From: Candidatus Magasanikiibacteriota bacterium | Lineage (GTDB): Bacteria; Patescibacteriota; Patescibacteriia; Magasanikbacterales; UBA922 | Length of the DNA stretch: 58,175 bases | Direction of reading: 5' to 3' | NCBI GenBank assembly: GCA_003518365.1 | Contig: DOYU01000013.1 | Location: 12,974 to 71,148, forward strand | Shown here: positions 24,037 through 33,789 of the stretch, piece after piece | Position numbering within the stretch: the first letter of the stretch is position 1 | Layout of the letters: the number at the start of each line of letters is the position of its first letter | Position numbers and translations under genes: made by a program | The notes under the pieces: generated by a model | The model's input: only the letters and a program-made list of their open reading frames with translations | Database searches by the model: none | What the model was told of the DNA's origin: nothing

Positions 24037-26025
24037 TTAATAATTAATCGCAGTAATATCAGAAAGTGAATATGTTTGAAATATATTCCATTCTGCAATT
24101 TTTTTTGATTTATTTGTCCATACACGTACAACTTCCGTATTGTTGTATGGAATGGTTACCACATCATCTTTTCCATCGGAATCATGGTCCGTAACGAGCA
24201 AAGAAAACCCACTCTGATATGCAGAGTACACTGAAAAAGTTCTTTTATAGGTCCCGTCCGCATCATAATAGCTCACATAGGGACGCTCACCGACAGCTCC
24301 ACCTAAGACAACTTCATCCTGCAGATCCCCATCAATATCTCCAACCGCAATATTTCCAAGCAGTGATAATGAATGTACTTGAAAAGAACTATGCGCCTCT
24401 TCCAAAGATTCCGTAAATATTTGTACAGTTAGAACATCCTCTTGCTTAGATACTGTATACAAATCCCCTTTTGCAGATACTGCCATTGAAACGCCACCAT
24501 GTGGCACGTGTAACGCGTACGTTGCTGTCAACACGCCTTTTTGGCTATATACCCAAAATACTGTTGTTGCCGCATATGTTGGAGACAATATGATGTCATC
24601 TTGTTTCATTGCAATTTCCAAAGGTCCTGATGCAGGCACGACAAAACCTCCAATTTCATTCCAATCTCCTGATATGTCGTATATGGTTACTCGTCTTGTA
24701 CTACGGGTATCTTTTTTCGTAGTTACCAAAACCGTCGTATTCTCTTTTCGTTTCACAACAAAATCATCGATACCTTTGAGTGCCTCATGGTTTTCTATGG
24801 ACAAGACATCTCCCGTCATGTTTTGGCTCATTCCCAGCGACGGTGATACAAACCACAGGGACTCCTCAGATGGACGCTGCGTTATTTGTGCATAGGCATA
24901 CGCCACAGCTTTATCTACTTGAAGTAATCCAGCACCAAATAAATTTTCATATTCCCGTTCGTCCTGTCCAGAGGTATGATGCACTGTAGAAAGCAACGCA
25001 TCATAAATCTGACGAGCTCCCCAAAATGGTTGGATACTCTTTATCAACGCAGCAGCACCACTCACTAAAGGAGTAGAAAATGAGGTCCCTGCCCATCCAG
25101 GGAGGTACTGATCTGACAATCCATGTGTGGGAGAAAATCGTACCGTGCTTGTGATATCCTCACCAGGAGCCGTGATATCCACACATGTCAACCCACTATT
25201 TGAAAACATACTCAATCGATGTTCCCTAGTGATAGAACTTACACCCAGTATGTGCACTTCATCACTCAGTGCGTCAGCGCATATCGGATCCAATGGATAT
25301 ATATTCAGATCCTGTCTCGTATTGCCTGCAGCAGCGACTACCACAACATCATGATCGTATGCATATTCAATGGCATCATGAATATCCTGATCCGTCGTTC
25401 CCACCATGCTCATGTTGATCACATCGGCACCATTGTCAACGGCATAATAGATTGCTTCATCGAGCATAGTCAATGTCCCTCTCCCCGTTTCATCCACCAC
25501 ACGCAAATTCATCAGTCGAACATGTGGAGCCACCCCACTGATCCCTTTTCCATTTCCTCCTACAGCACCAATAAGGCCTGCAACGGCAGTGCCATGATGT
25601 ACGATGCCTTCTTCTTTTTCTACAGGATTCAACGCTGACACACGAGGTCTCGGATCATTCGTCCCTATCAGTTCGCTATCATCGAGAGCACCATCTTTAT
25701 TGATATCTTCTGGAATAAAACTCCAGCCCCACACATCATCAATATATCCATTATGATCATCATCAATATTGTTTGAAGGAATTTCATCTTCATTTTTCCA
25801 GACATTGTCGCGCAAATCAGGATGAAAGGTATCAAATCCATTGTCAATAACAGCCACGACAACATCCTTCGACCCCTGTGTATAATCCCAGGCTGCATAG
25901 ACACCAATATCCTGAAACGCCCATTGTTCGTACAATGGATCAGAAAGATTTGCCGCATTTGCCGGTCCAGCGATGACAACACACGCGAATATGGTAACGA
26001 TAGTAGGAAAATACTTACAATGCAT
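24037..26025 (-). CDS. Secreted subtilisin-like serine protease with FG-GAP-like C-terminus
   Basis: 662 residues. Signal peptide to about ANA-A (24-25). S8 catalytic triad: Asp61 in AVIDNGFD, His144 in HHGTAVAG, Ser315 in GTSFSTP; oxyanion Asn235 in AAAGN. No separate inhibitor propeptide is obvious. After about residue 390 a beta-propeller-like region contains calcium-type repeats GDIDGDLQDE and TDHDSDGKDD. Its ATG lies within the last 11 bases of the preceding gene, so translation is coupled to the calcium-repeat surface protein. It may process surface proteins or degrade external protein. Confidence 0.92.
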   Translation of the reverse strand: MHCKYFPTIVTIFACVVIAGPANAANLSDPLYEQWAFQDIGVYAAWDYTQGSKDVVVAVIDNGFDTFHPDLRDNVWKNEDEIPSNNIDDDHNGYIDDVWGWSFIPEDINKDGALDDSELIGTNDPRPRVSALNPVEKEEGIVHHGTAVAGLIGAVGGNGKGISGVAPHVRLMNLRVVDETGRGTLTMLDEAIYYAVDNGADVINMSMVGTTDQDIHDAIEYAYDHDVVVVAAAGNTRQDLNIYPLDPICADALSDEVHILGVSSITREHRLSMFSNSGLTCVDITAPGEDITSTVRFSPTHGLSDQYLPGWAGTSFSTPLVSGAAALIKSIQPFWGARQIYDALLSTVHHTSGQDEREYENLFGAGLLQVDKAVAYAYAQITQRPSEESLWFVSPSLGMSQNMTGDVLSIENHEALKGIDDFVVKRKENTTVLVTTKKDTRSTRRVTIYDISGDWNEIGGFVVPASGPLEIAMKQDDIILSPTYAATTVFWVYSQKGVLTATYALHVPHGGVSMAVSAKGDLYTVSKQEDVLTVQIFTESLEEAHSSFQVHSLSLLGNIAVGDIDGDLQDEVVLGGAVGERPYVSYYDADGTYKRTFSVYSAYQSGFSLLVTDHDSDGKDDVVTIPYNNTEVVRVWTNKSKKIAEWNIFQTYSLSDITAINY

Positions 26026-27547
26026 ATAAATTATGTTGTCTCGTTATGAGTGTCGGCGCGAATAATAAATTTGAATTCTCTTGAACATGCCATCCAGAGC
26101 GGATAATCAATGACAGATACGGCGAGGATCTGATCACAAATTTCTCATCAAACATATTCGTTTGAAAAACCTTTGCAGCAGTATTATTTGCCAAAAAATA
26201 AATTTTTCCATCCACATAGCTGAGATAATACTTTCCATTTTCTCTATTTTTGATAATTTGTCCCCCTGGATAATTATACACATCTTTAGCAACATCAGTT
26301 TGATGTCCAGTGCTGATATAGTCATCAAGAATTTGTTTGAGATCACCAACACCATTATCGTCTGTATCACTATCAAGAGGACTCGTAAACCACACTCCAA
26401 CCTCTTCAAAGTCACTCAACCCATCACCATCTGTATCGGGTAAAGAATCCTTGGTTCCATACAATACTTCTGTTTCTTTATCAAGTCCGTCGCCATCCAT
26501 ATCAATAACGCCATGTTCAGAATCATGAATGCCTCTATCATAGGTGGTATACACCCCACTTTCCAAATCACTGAGTGTAATAAGACGCTTTTTCCAATCT
26601 TTTCCATACAACAAATAGGCTTCAACTTCTGATCGTAATGGAAACAATCTACATCCAGACTCAGCAGCATACAATTGAGGAAAATTCTGAAATTGAATCA
26701 GCCACGTGCCTCCCCGCATACAGACAGGCTTCCCTACTTGGTATTGTTGTAATGAAACGGCACTCACCGTATGGATATCAACATCTCGAAAATCAGCAAA
26801 CCAGGAATGAAATACTGATGCATGCAAATACGGATGAATTTTGCCATCAAGGCCAAGATAATAGATCGCCGATGTTGACGAACGAAGTAATGTTCCCCCA
26901 GGCAATTTTCCTGGAAGTTCATTATAAAGAATAGAATCATTCACTGTTTTGTAATTGCCATTAGCATCCATGAATTGCACATATACGGTCTTTCTCCCAG
27001 ATCCTCCTCCGAGCGTCCACTGAATGGTATCAGTCAGTTGAAATGTCTCAAACACACCAAAATTACTATCATTACTCACAAATATTTGTTCGACTCCTGG
27101 AGAATACTCAATATGCAATGTGACGATTCGTGACGTAGTGGTGGTAGCATCCATGTTGATATCCACACTCGCCCCGATATTACTCTGAACGTTTAACACA
27201 ATAGCATCTGTGTATGATTGAGTTACAGAACCATCTTTGAGACGGAACCTTACATACACCACTTTATTTCCTCTTCCTAACGTAAGTACCCAACCTTTTA
27301 CCTTTCTGTATGCGACCCACAGAGCATCGTCAAATTCAGAATCATTGGAAATTTGCATTTCCTTTGTGCCAGCTGGGGCGTCAATAGTCAACACAACTTC
27401 TCTTTGTGGTGTCGAAGGGGCCGCACTATTTATCTCCACAGACGGTGATACCGCAAATACCGTATGAACAAAAAAAACCATACTGAATATGCATAGAAAT
27501 GCAACCATGACAGAGACAATACCTTGCTTTTTTTGCTGTATATACAT
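26015..27547 (-). CDS. Exported surface protein with Ig-like, calcium-repeat and S-layer-like modules
   Basis: 510 residues from ATG 27547. Signal peptide (about 1-32). Two related Ig-like domains follow, each with a SNDSxF block. Then come three copies of the module also found at the N-terminus of the S-layer-like protein: GTLLRSSTSAIYYLGLDGK..FHSWFADF (about 217-265), GGTWLIQFQNFPQLYA..LYGKDW (about 279-318) and GGQIIKNRENGKYYL..DGK (about 428-470). Between modules two and three are thrombospondin-type-3-like repeats DMDGDGLD, DTDGDGLSD and DSDTDDNGVGD. The longer TTG start (27595) would overlap the promoter. Possibly anchors the downstream protease or the envelope. Confidence 0.75.
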   Translation of the reverse strand: MYIQQKKQGIVSVMVAFLCIFSMVFFVHTVFAVSPSVEINSAAPSTPQREVVLTIDAPAGTKEMQISNDSEFDDALWVAYRKVKGWVLTLGRGNKVVYVRFRLKDGSVTQSYTDAIVLNVQSNIGASVDINMDATTTTSRIVTLHIEYSPGVEQIFVSNDSNFGVFETFQLTDTIQWTLGGGSGRKTVYVQFMDANGNYKTVNDSILYNELPGKLPGGTLLRSSTSAIYYLGLDGKIHPYLHASVFHSWFADFRDVDIHTVSAVSLQQYQVGKPVCMRGGTWLIQFQNFPQLYAAESGCRLFPLRSEVEAYLLYGKDWKKRLITLSDLESGVYTTYDRGIHDSEHGVIDMDGDGLDKETEVLYGTKDSLPDTDGDGLSDFEEVGVWFTSPLDSDTDDNGVGDLKQILDDYISTGHQTDVAKDVYNYPGGQIIKNRENGKYYLSYVDGKIYFLANNTAAKVFQTNMFDEKFVIRSSPYLSLIIRSGWHVQENSNLLFAPTLITRQHNLYAL

Positions 27548-27566
27548 ATACTGAGCTTTAGACAAT

Positions 27567-27595
27567 AGTATACTATATCTCCTATCTACAAGCAA
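27567..27595 (-). promoter_or_regulatory. Promoter for the surface protein/protease operon
   Basis: Minus strand: TTGCTT (27595-27590), 17 bases, TATACT (27572-27567). It fixes the start of the surface protein gene downstream at 27547 and leaves a very short leader. Confidence 0.6.
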
Positions 27596-27609
27596 TTAAG
27601 ACCATACGT

Positions 27610-29001
27610 ATGCATGCAATTTATCGTACCAAACAACTCATATTGCTCTTAGGCGACATGCTTTTTTTGTTTATTGGTATCATGGGTGCCTTCTATATCA
27701 GACGCAAAGGAACCCCCACATTAGATGAAATATCAACAGGTCTTTTTTGGTTTAGTATTCTTATCGTCCTATGGATGGTCGTGCACTATATCAATGGCAT
27801 GTACAATATCGCCAAACATCGAAGAAAAACCGATGTCTACGTCACCATCATTCAATCTGCTGTCATCAATACACTTGTAGGTGTTCTCTTTTTTTATACA
27901 ATTCCCCCTGATTTTTTTAACCCAAAAACAATTTTACTCTTGAGCATACTGCTCGGATATTCACTCTTATTCTTCTGGCATCTTTTATTCTCAAATCTTT
28001 TTGCAAACAAACGATTTAACGCACGATTGCTCTTCATCGGGGATACTCCAGAGATGCATGAACTCGCAGAGCATATGTATGCACATCCAGAACGGGGCTA
28101 TTCTCTGGTCGCCTGGATATCTCCTCATAAACAGCTACAGAAAGAAGCATTTCCTCACACAACCTTTTATGAATCATCAAAGGCGATACGTCCTTCAGTA
28201 TCTGTACATGAAATAGACACCGTCGTGATTGCACCACAAGTAAAGGGAGACGACATCATATTGCGAGAATTGTACGAGCTCCTTTTTTGGCGGACTCGCA
28301 TTATCAGTATGACATCGTTGTATGAAATATTAACAGGCAGAATTCCTCCTCATACATTTTCTGAAAGCTGGTTTTTGGATCATCTCCAGCATGCATCTCA
28401 GCCAATATATGAGCACCTTCGTCGCATCATCGACATTATCATTGGCATCTGTCTTTTGCTTCTTTGTATAGCCCTATACCCCGTCCTTGCACTGCTTATC
28501 AGAATTGGCTCTCCAGGACCGATCATTTTTCATCAGGAACGTGTCGGGACAGGTGGATGCACTTTTCTCTTGTACAAATTTCGATCCATGTATGCACTTG
28601 CAGCAGATGGAAGTGCTGAAACAAAAGGAGTTGAATTCGCGCAAAAAAATGACAAACGTGTGACTGCTATAGGAAAATTTTTACGGAAGTCACGACTCGA
28701 TGAACTTCCACAAGCAATAAATTTGCTAAAAGGTGACATTAGTCTTATCGGACCACGACCAGAACGCCCTGAAATTGTAAGACAACTCGAGGACGTCATG
28801 CCATACTATCCAGTGCGCCATATTATCAAACCAGGCATAACAGGATGGGCCCAAATAAATCAACATTATACTGATACGATCGAACAATCACTCCAAAAAC
28901 TTCAATATGATCTGTACTATATAAAAAATAGATCGCTGCTCCTCGATCTATCGATTCTCCTGAAGACAGTGAATGTTGTGCTGCGAGGGATGGGACAGTA
29001 A
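27610..29001 (+). CDS. Undecaprenyl-phosphate glycosylphosphotransferase (WbaP/PglC superfamily)
   Basis: Starts glycan synthesis by moving a sugar-1-phosphate onto polyprenyl phosphate. 463 residues: four N-terminal transmembrane helices, a Rossmann-like CoA-binding-like middle (RLLFIGDTPEMHELAE), a fifth helix (IIIGICLLLLCIALYPVLALLI), and the catalytic bacterial-sugar-transferase domain with KFRSM, RKSRLDELPQ and LIGPRPERPE. Typical length for the five-helix type. Transcribed away from the surface-protein operon. Confidence 0.94.
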   Translation: MHAIYRTKQLILLLGDMLFLFIGIMGAFYIRRKGTPTLDEISTGLFWFSILIVLWMVVHYINGMYNIAKHRRKTDVYVTIIQSAVINTLVGVLFFYTIPPDFFNPKTILLLSILLGYSLLFFWHLLFSNLFANKRFNARLLFIGDTPEMHELAEHMYAHPERGYSLVAWISPHKQLQKEAFPHTTFYESSKAIRPSVSVHEIDTVVIAPQVKGDDIILRELYELLFWRTRIISMTSLYEILTGRIPPHTFSESWFLDHLQHASQPIYEHLRRIIDIIIGICLLLLCIALYPVLALLIRIGSPGPIIFHQERVGTGGCTFLLYKFRSMYALAADGSAETKGVEFAQKNDKRVTAIGKFLRKSRLDELPQAINLLKGDISLIGPRPERPEIVRQLEDVMPYYPVRHIIKPGITGWAQINQHYTDTIEQSLQKLQYDLYYIKNRSLLLDLSILLKTVNVVLRGMGQ

Positions 29002-29018
29002 CACTGATACAACATACA

Positions 29019-29062
29019 TGGAAAAGAAAATACAAGGCTCTACCCTTGTATTTTCTTTTCCA
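29019..29062. terminator. Strong bidirectional terminator
   Basis: TGGAAAAGAAAATACAAGG (29019-29037) is exactly complementary to 29044-29062: a perfect 19-bp stem with a 6-base loop between convergent genes. Confidence 0.85.
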
Positions 29063-29068
29063 GACGAT

Positions 29069-29977
29069 CTAAAGTGTTTTAAGTTCTGCGATTCCCCGCT
29101 CTAGTTCAATAGTAGGCTCCCATCCAAGGAGTTCTTTTGCTTTTGCGATGTTTGCTTGCGTAAATCTCACATCTCCGGGGCGTGTATCAATATTCACAAA
29201 ATCACCGCCAATCAATGCTACAATATCATTGACTGAATGTGGGTTGTCATTCCCAATGTTGATTGTTTCTCCTTTTCCGACAGTGTCAGCAGTCATCGCA
29301 AGAATATTCGCACGAACAACATCGTCGACATGTGTATAATCACGATAATATTCACCATCACCGCACACAGTCATTGCTTCACCTTTTTTTACCTGCTCTA
29401 AAAACTTTGCGATCACAAGAGCATAGGCACCATGTGGATCAGCGTATGGACCATACACATTGAAATAAATCAAAGAAACCGTTTCTAGCTGGTATAATGA
29501 TGAAAAAATACGCGCATAGTGTTCTCCGATGAGTTTATGAAGCGCATATGGTGCAAGAGGCATTTTGACAGCACCGTCTTCTTTTACAGGATACATCTCT
29601 TTTGGCAAATCACCATAGGTGGAGGAGGAGGATGAAAACACAACCCGTTTGACACCAGCATCTCGTGCAGCAAGGAAGACGTTGAGTGTGCCGTTGACAT
29701 TCACGTCATGTGTTTCTTGTGGATGCTCTACAGAATATGTGACACGAGGGAGTGCTGCCATGTGAAATACGCCATCGACACCTTTCATAACGCGCAAAAG
29801 CATATCCATATCACGGATATCCCCTTCCACATACTCAGCTCCATCTTGGAGCCGTTCTTCTTTCTTTCCGCCGGCATAGTTATCAATGACACGAACGCTA
29901 TGACCGTCTGCGAGAAGTTGTTTTGTGAGATTCGTACCGATGAAGCCTGCGCCTCCTGTGATGAGATAGGTAGCCAT
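29069..29977 (-). CDS. NAD-dependent nucleotide-sugar epimerase (GalE-like SDR)
   Basis: 302 residues. TGGAGFIGTNL for NAD, FHMAALPRV, SSSSSTYGD and catalytic YALHK, then YFNVYGPYADPHGAYALVI. This is the UDP-glucose/UDP-GlcNAc 4-epimerase-like branch, a little short. Seven bases after the dehydrogenase gene, so it probably works on the same sugar nucleotide. Last gene of the long minus-strand glycan cluster. Confidence 0.88.
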   Translation of the reverse strand: MATYLITGGAGFIGTNLTKQLLADGHSVRVIDNYAGGKKEERLQDGAEYVEGDIRDMDMLLRVMKGVDGVFHMAALPRVTYSVEHPQETHDVNVNGTLNVFLAARDAGVKRVVFSSSSSTYGDLPKEMYPVKEDGAVKMPLAPYALHKLIGEHYARIFSSLYQLETVSLIYFNVYGPYADPHGAYALVIAKFLEQVKKGEAMTVCGDGEYYRDYTHVDDVVRANILAMTADTVGKGETINIGNDNPHSVNDIVALIGGDFVNIDTRPGDVRFTQANIAKAKELLGWEPTIELERGIAELKTL

Positions 29978-29983
29978 AATGTA

Positions 29984-31264
29984 CTATAATGTCCAGTAAG
30001 TTAATCCTTGTGTTTCAACTTTTTCCTTATCAAATACATGCTTTATGTCAGCAAAGAGAGCATGTTCATGTGTCATATTGACGAATTCCTGCATATCCAT
30101 ATTCATATACGCATCATGAGGAACTGCTACTATCACTGTATCAACTTTTGAAATTTCATTCAAATGAGAAAGAGAAATACCATATTCATGTTCCACGTCA
30201 ACGGTGTTTGCGAGAGGATCATGTAAAAATACATGGATACCAAAATCTTGTAATTCTTTATACAATGCGATATTTTTTGAATTTCTAATATCTGGAATAT
30301 TCTCTTTAAAGGTAGCCCCAAGAATTAATATCGACGCACTACTCACATCTTTTCCTTGTTGCACCATTTTTTTTATGATTTCATGAGCAACAAATTTATG
30401 CATACTATCATTTTGTCCTCTGCCGGCCAGAATTACTTCAGGTCGGTGTCCCACCTCAGTTGCTTTGTACGTGAGGTAATATGGATCGACACCAATACAG
30501 TGACCGCCGACGAGTCCAGGTTTGAATGGCAAAAAATTCCACTTTGTGCCGGCGGCACTCAAGACATCATATATACTTATACCCATTTTCGAAAAAAGAA
30601 TGGCAAGCTCATTCATGAGGGCTATATTTAAATCTCTCTGTGTATTTTCAATTACTTTCGCAGCCTCTGCTACTTGTATAGATGCAGCTATAAACGTCTG
30701 TGTGATAGCTCCATAGATACTGGCTATCAATTCTACCGTGTGTGCATCAGTACCAGATACAACTTTTGTGATTTTATCAATCGTATGTTCTTTATCTCCT
30801 GGATTTACCCTCTCTGGTGAATATCCTACAAAAAAATCTTCCCCATACACATATCCTGATGTAGATGCCAATAAAGGAACACAAATTTCCTCTGTCACTC
30901 CAGGATAGACAGTAGATTCATACACGACCACACTCCCTTTTTGAAGATATGTTCCTACGAGAGACGAAGCTTTTTTTACAATCGTTAAATCCGGAATATT
31001 ATTCCCATCGACAGGAGTCGGTACAGCCACGATGATAAAGGATGCATCTTTTATACGTGCAGGATCTGAGGTATATTCAATAGAAGCTTGCGCTAACTGA
31101 ATATCATCAACTTCCTTTGTCACATCTGTCCCAGATACCAATTGCTCAACACGATGTTCATTGATATCAAATCCAATAACCTGAAATTTCTTTGACAATA
31201 GCACGGCAAGAGGAAGCCCCACATAGCCAAGACCCACAACACAGATCTTTCTCTGTCCATTCAT
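29984..31264 (-). CDS. Nucleotide-sugar dehydrogenase (WecC/TviB type)
   Basis: Oxidises a UDP-HexNAc to the uronic acid using two NAD+. About 426 residues. N-terminal KICVVGLGYVGLPLAVLL; AVPTPVDGN; ESTVYPGVTEE; the catalytic cysteine in GGHCIGVDPYYL; and LGATFKENIPDIRNSK. This motif set fits UDP-ManNAc or UDP-GlcNAc 6-dehydrogenase rather than UDP-glucose dehydrogenase. ATG 31264 has AGGAAG upstream; ATG 31291 or TTG 31303 are alternatives. Confidence 0.9.
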   Translation of the reverse strand: MNGQRKICVVGLGYVGLPLAVLLSKKFQVIGFDINEHRVEQLVSGTDVTKEVDDIQLAQASIEYTSDPARIKDASFIIVAVPTPVDGNNIPDLTIVKKASSLVGTYLQKGSVVVYESTVYPGVTEEICVPLLASTSGYVYGEDFFVGYSPERVNPGDKEHTIDKITKVVSGTDAHTVELIASIYGAITQTFIAASIQVAEAAKVIENTQRDLNIALMNELAILFSKMGISIYDVLSAAGTKWNFLPFKPGLVGGHCIGVDPYYLTYKATEVGHRPEVILAGRGQNDSMHKFVAHEIIKKMVQQGKDVSSASILILGATFKENIPDIRNSKNIALYKELQDFGIHVFLHDPLANTVDVEHEYGISLSHLNEISKVDTVIVAVPHDAYMNMDMQEFVNMTHEHALFADIKHVFDKEKVETQGLTYWTL

Positions 31265-31314
31265 GAATTCTTCCTGTGTAGATGTACGCATACGTATGTT
31301 CAAAACAACTCGAT

Positions 31315-32694
31315 TTAAGACAAAAACGGACTTCCTACAGCAATAATACCAAAACCAGCTTCTTGCAAATCATGATATCGATGCTGGAGCATTCGTCGAC
31401 CATCCATCACCAACGGCTTTTTCTTTAATTCTCCGATCATCACATCTGCCAGTCCTCGAAATTGCGGCCAATCAGTCGCAAGAATCACGACATCAGCATC
31501 TTTGATAGCATCGAATTCATGTGAAGTATATCGTATCGTCGCTGATGCGGGAAACAATTCTTGGAACATCGGCAATGCAGAAGGATCATAGATTGCAATT
31601 TCCTCCACATTACGTTCTTGGCAAAAATGTGCGATGTCAATACTTGGCGTATTGCGTATATCGTTTGTATCACGCTTAAATGCTGTGCCAAGAAGTGCAA
31701 CCTTCTTCCCTTGCCATACAAAACCTGCTTCTCTTTCTGCTCGTGCCAAAAAAGTTTCAAGTTGCCTTCTATTTGCCGTATATGTTTCATTCACCAAGGT
31801 TGCTTCTTTTCCATTTGTCTGGAGCTGGTATGAAAGCGAACGAGCGTCTTTGATAAGGCAACTCCCTCCTGCGTATAAACTATCATAAAACCCCCATCCA
31901 CCAATTCGGGCATCGGACGCCACGATCTTACGAATGGATTCAAACTGGATATCAGAAAACGTTTCTGCCGTGCGACCAATAACATCAAAACACACGGCCA
32001 ATTTTGCAAACAGATAATAATTTGCAAGCAATTTTCCAGCAGCAGCTTCTTTTGGATTGACTTCTAAATATTTTACATCAGGAGCGTCATAAAATCGTTG
32101 ATACACATTCCGCATCACAGCAAAATCTTCTGGAGTCCAGGCGCCGACAACAATGCGATCAGGCTTCATAGCACCCTGAATAGCTTTTCCCTCTACAAGA
32201 AATTCTGGATTGGACACAACTCCATAGGCTTTTACGCCATGTCCATCCATTATATGTGCTGTCTGATCTACCATATCAATGGGAACCGTACTTTTGTTCA
32301 CGATAACGATACGTTTTTCTTGCGTTCCATTGTTTCTTTTGGTCAGAGCAACCGCCAATTCATTGGCAGCAGCTTTATAAAAAGACAAATCACTCTCACC
32401 ACTTTCCCCTACTTCTGGTGTAGGCAGACACATGAATACTGCGTCGCACGTATCAAGAAAATGTTCTACCTCAGTATATTGCGTCGTAAATGAGATGCGA
32501 TCAGCATGGCGTACGAGCATATCACCAAGTCCCTTCTCATAAAGGCATGACTCTATGGTGTCTCGGTCTCCACTCCCAAGTTTTTCTATTTTTTTTGCAT
32601 CAATATCATAGACAAGGACGTTATGTCCACTGTCTGCTGAAATAGCAGCTGAGCACGTCCCTACGAAACCAGCGCCGATGTAGAGGATATTCAT
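31315..32694 (-). CDS. ugd: UDP-glucose 6-dehydrogenase
   Basis: Makes UDP-glucuronate, the substrate of the UXS-like decarboxylases in the locus. 459 residues. MNILYIGAGFVGTCSA for NAD; CLPTPEVGESGESD; NPEFLVEGKAI; the catalytic cysteine in GGSCLIKDARSL; LGTAFKRDTNDIRNTPS; and TDWPQFRG. It has its own promoter (32721-32749). A decayed duplicate of its promoter and 5' end lies at 33587-33789. Confidence 0.92.
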   Translation of the reverse strand: MNILYIGAGFVGTCSAAISADSGHNVLVYDIDAKKIEKLGSGDRDTIESCLYEKGLGDMLVRHADRISFTTQYTEVEHFLDTCDAVFMCLPTPEVGESGESDLSFYKAAANELAVALTKRNNGTQEKRIVIVNKSTVPIDMVDQTAHIMDGHGVKAYGVVSNPEFLVEGKAIQGAMKPDRIVVGAWTPEDFAVMRNVYQRFYDAPDVKYLEVNPKEAAAGKLLANYYLFAKLAVCFDVIGRTAETFSDIQFESIRKIVASDARIGGWGFYDSLYAGGSCLIKDARSLSYQLQTNGKEATLVNETYTANRRQLETFLARAEREAGFVWQGKKVALLGTAFKRDTNDIRNTPSIDIAHFCQERNVEEIAIYDPSALPMFQELFPASATIRYTSHEFDAIKDADVVILATDWPQFRGLADVMIGELKKKPLVMDGRRMLQHRYHDLQEAGFGIIAVGSPFLS

Positions 32695-32720
32695 AGATCT
32701 ACTTTTTTAATAGTCATCTT

Positions 32721-32749
32721 ATACTAGCAAAGAAATAAAAGAATTTCAA
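32721..32749 (-). promoter_or_regulatory. Promoter for ugd
   Basis: Minus strand: TTGAAA (32749-32744), 17 bases, TAGTAT (32726-32721). The same layout is conserved in the duplicated copy at 33761-33789, which supports it as functional. Confidence 0.65.
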
Positions 32750-32777
32750 GTATGTTGCCGGTGTCCGATCAAAGCAC

Positions 32778-33590
32778 TCAAGCTTCTTTTTTCTTTTCAA
32801 GACGGAAAACCAAAAGAACAATATGTCCACAACAAAAGCGCAATACCAATTCAAGCCCCTTCCTACACACCTTTGCGATAATATGCTTTGAACCATAGAG
32901 CAGTTGCAATGGACCTCGCAGAAAAGCGACTTCGTCTTTTAGGCCTTTCACAGCATCAAACGGGTATGCTTTCTCGAGTACAAATCCTTTTGCGCAGAGA
33001 TCATCAATAACCTGTTGTTTTGGTAAGGCAAATTGATAAAAATCATCAGGTTCTTCTGAAAAATGTCGATATTCATACTTTTTCAGGCGAGCTTTCATCT
33101 TACGCAACGGAGACATGTATGGAAATGTTACAAACAAATATCCTCCATCTTGTATAACTCGCGCCATCTCGTTTACAATGGGTGTATAGCCATAAAAAAA
33201 ATGTTCAATAACACCAAAAGACCAATACCCTTTGAACGCATTATCTTCAAAAGGTAAGGAACGGACGTCTCCTACTACCAATGGCAAATCGGGATACCAT
33301 TTTTTTACTTCTGCAATAGTTTGCTCAGCATAATCCACGCCAACGGGGTCATACCCCCAGCGACGAAGGGCATATACATATTGACCTCTTCCACATCCAC
33401 CTTCTAAGATCTTATCACTCTTTTCCAGATATGCATCTGTAAATTTTTTTACGTAACTAAAATCATGTACTGACGTCACCACTTCTTTTATACCAATCTC
33501 ATTCCAATGCGCATCCCAATACTCCTCTGTGGCATGATGTCCTAAAAACACGACAGACTTTTTTGTTGGATCGTAAAATAATGTACTCAT
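32778..33590 (-). CDS. Class I SAM-dependent methyltransferase (glycan locus)
   Basis: 270 residues from ATG 33590. Motif I ILEGGCGRGQYVYAL, acidic loop VGVDYAEQ, LPFEDNAFKGYWSFGVIEHF, then RVIQDGGYLFVTFPY. Likely methylates a glycan sugar or precursor. Its ATG overlaps the TGA of the ugd relic (ATGA), so translation may now be coupled to that 48-codon frame. A TTG/ATG further upstream is less likely. Confidence 0.82.
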   Translation of the reverse strand: MSTLFYDPTKKSVVFLGHHATEEYWDAHWNEIGIKEVVTSVHDFSYVKKFTDAYLEKSDKILEGGCGRGQYVYALRRWGYDPVGVDYAEQTIAEVKKWYPDLPLVVGDVRSLPFEDNAFKGYWSFGVIEHFFYGYTPIVNEMARVIQDGGYLFVTFPYMSPLRKMKARLKKYEYRHFSEEPDDFYQFALPKQQVIDDLCAKGFVLEKAYPFDAVKGLKDEVAFLRGPLQLLYGSKHIIAKVCRKGLELVLRFCCGHIVLLVFRLEKKKEA

Positions 33591-33733
33591 ATAGTATATA
33601 CACACTCATCACTTCCAAGTTTTTCTATTTTTGTTTTATCAAAATTGTACACAATTGTTTTGTGTCCGTTATCTAAAAAAATAACTGCCGCGCACGTCCC
33701 CACGATCCAAGCACCAGTATACGGAATATTCAT
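33587..33733 (-). pseudogene. Decayed 5' fragment of a duplicated ugd
   Basis: 48 codons that align with the first 40 residues of the intact Ugd (both contain MNI-Y-GA, VGTC, GH, KIEKLGS). The NAD glycine motif GAGFVG has become GAWIVG. The frame then ends with a TGA that overlaps the next gene's ATG. Promoter and spacing upstream match those of ugd. Not a functional dehydrogenase, but perhaps kept as a leader cistron. Confidence 0.8.
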
Positions 33734-33760
33734 AGATATACTCTTTTTAAGAGTCCTACT

Positions 33761-33789
33761 AGACTAGCAAAAAGACGAAAGAAGTTCAA
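33761..33789 (-). promoter_or_regulatory. Duplicated ugd-type promoter
   Basis: Minus strand: TTGAAC (33789-33784), 17 bases, TAGTCT (33766-33761). Homologous to the ugd promoter, now driving the ugd relic and the methyltransferase. Confidence 0.5.

Noticed and set aside
27548..27595. TTG start that adds 16 residues to the calcium-repeat surface protein
   Set aside because: The extra codons lie on top of a good promoter, and the shorter start gives a normal signal peptide.
33587..33733. Treating the ugd fragment as a new small gene
   Set aside because: Its similarity to the N-terminus of Ugd and the broken NAD motif show that it is a decayed copy.
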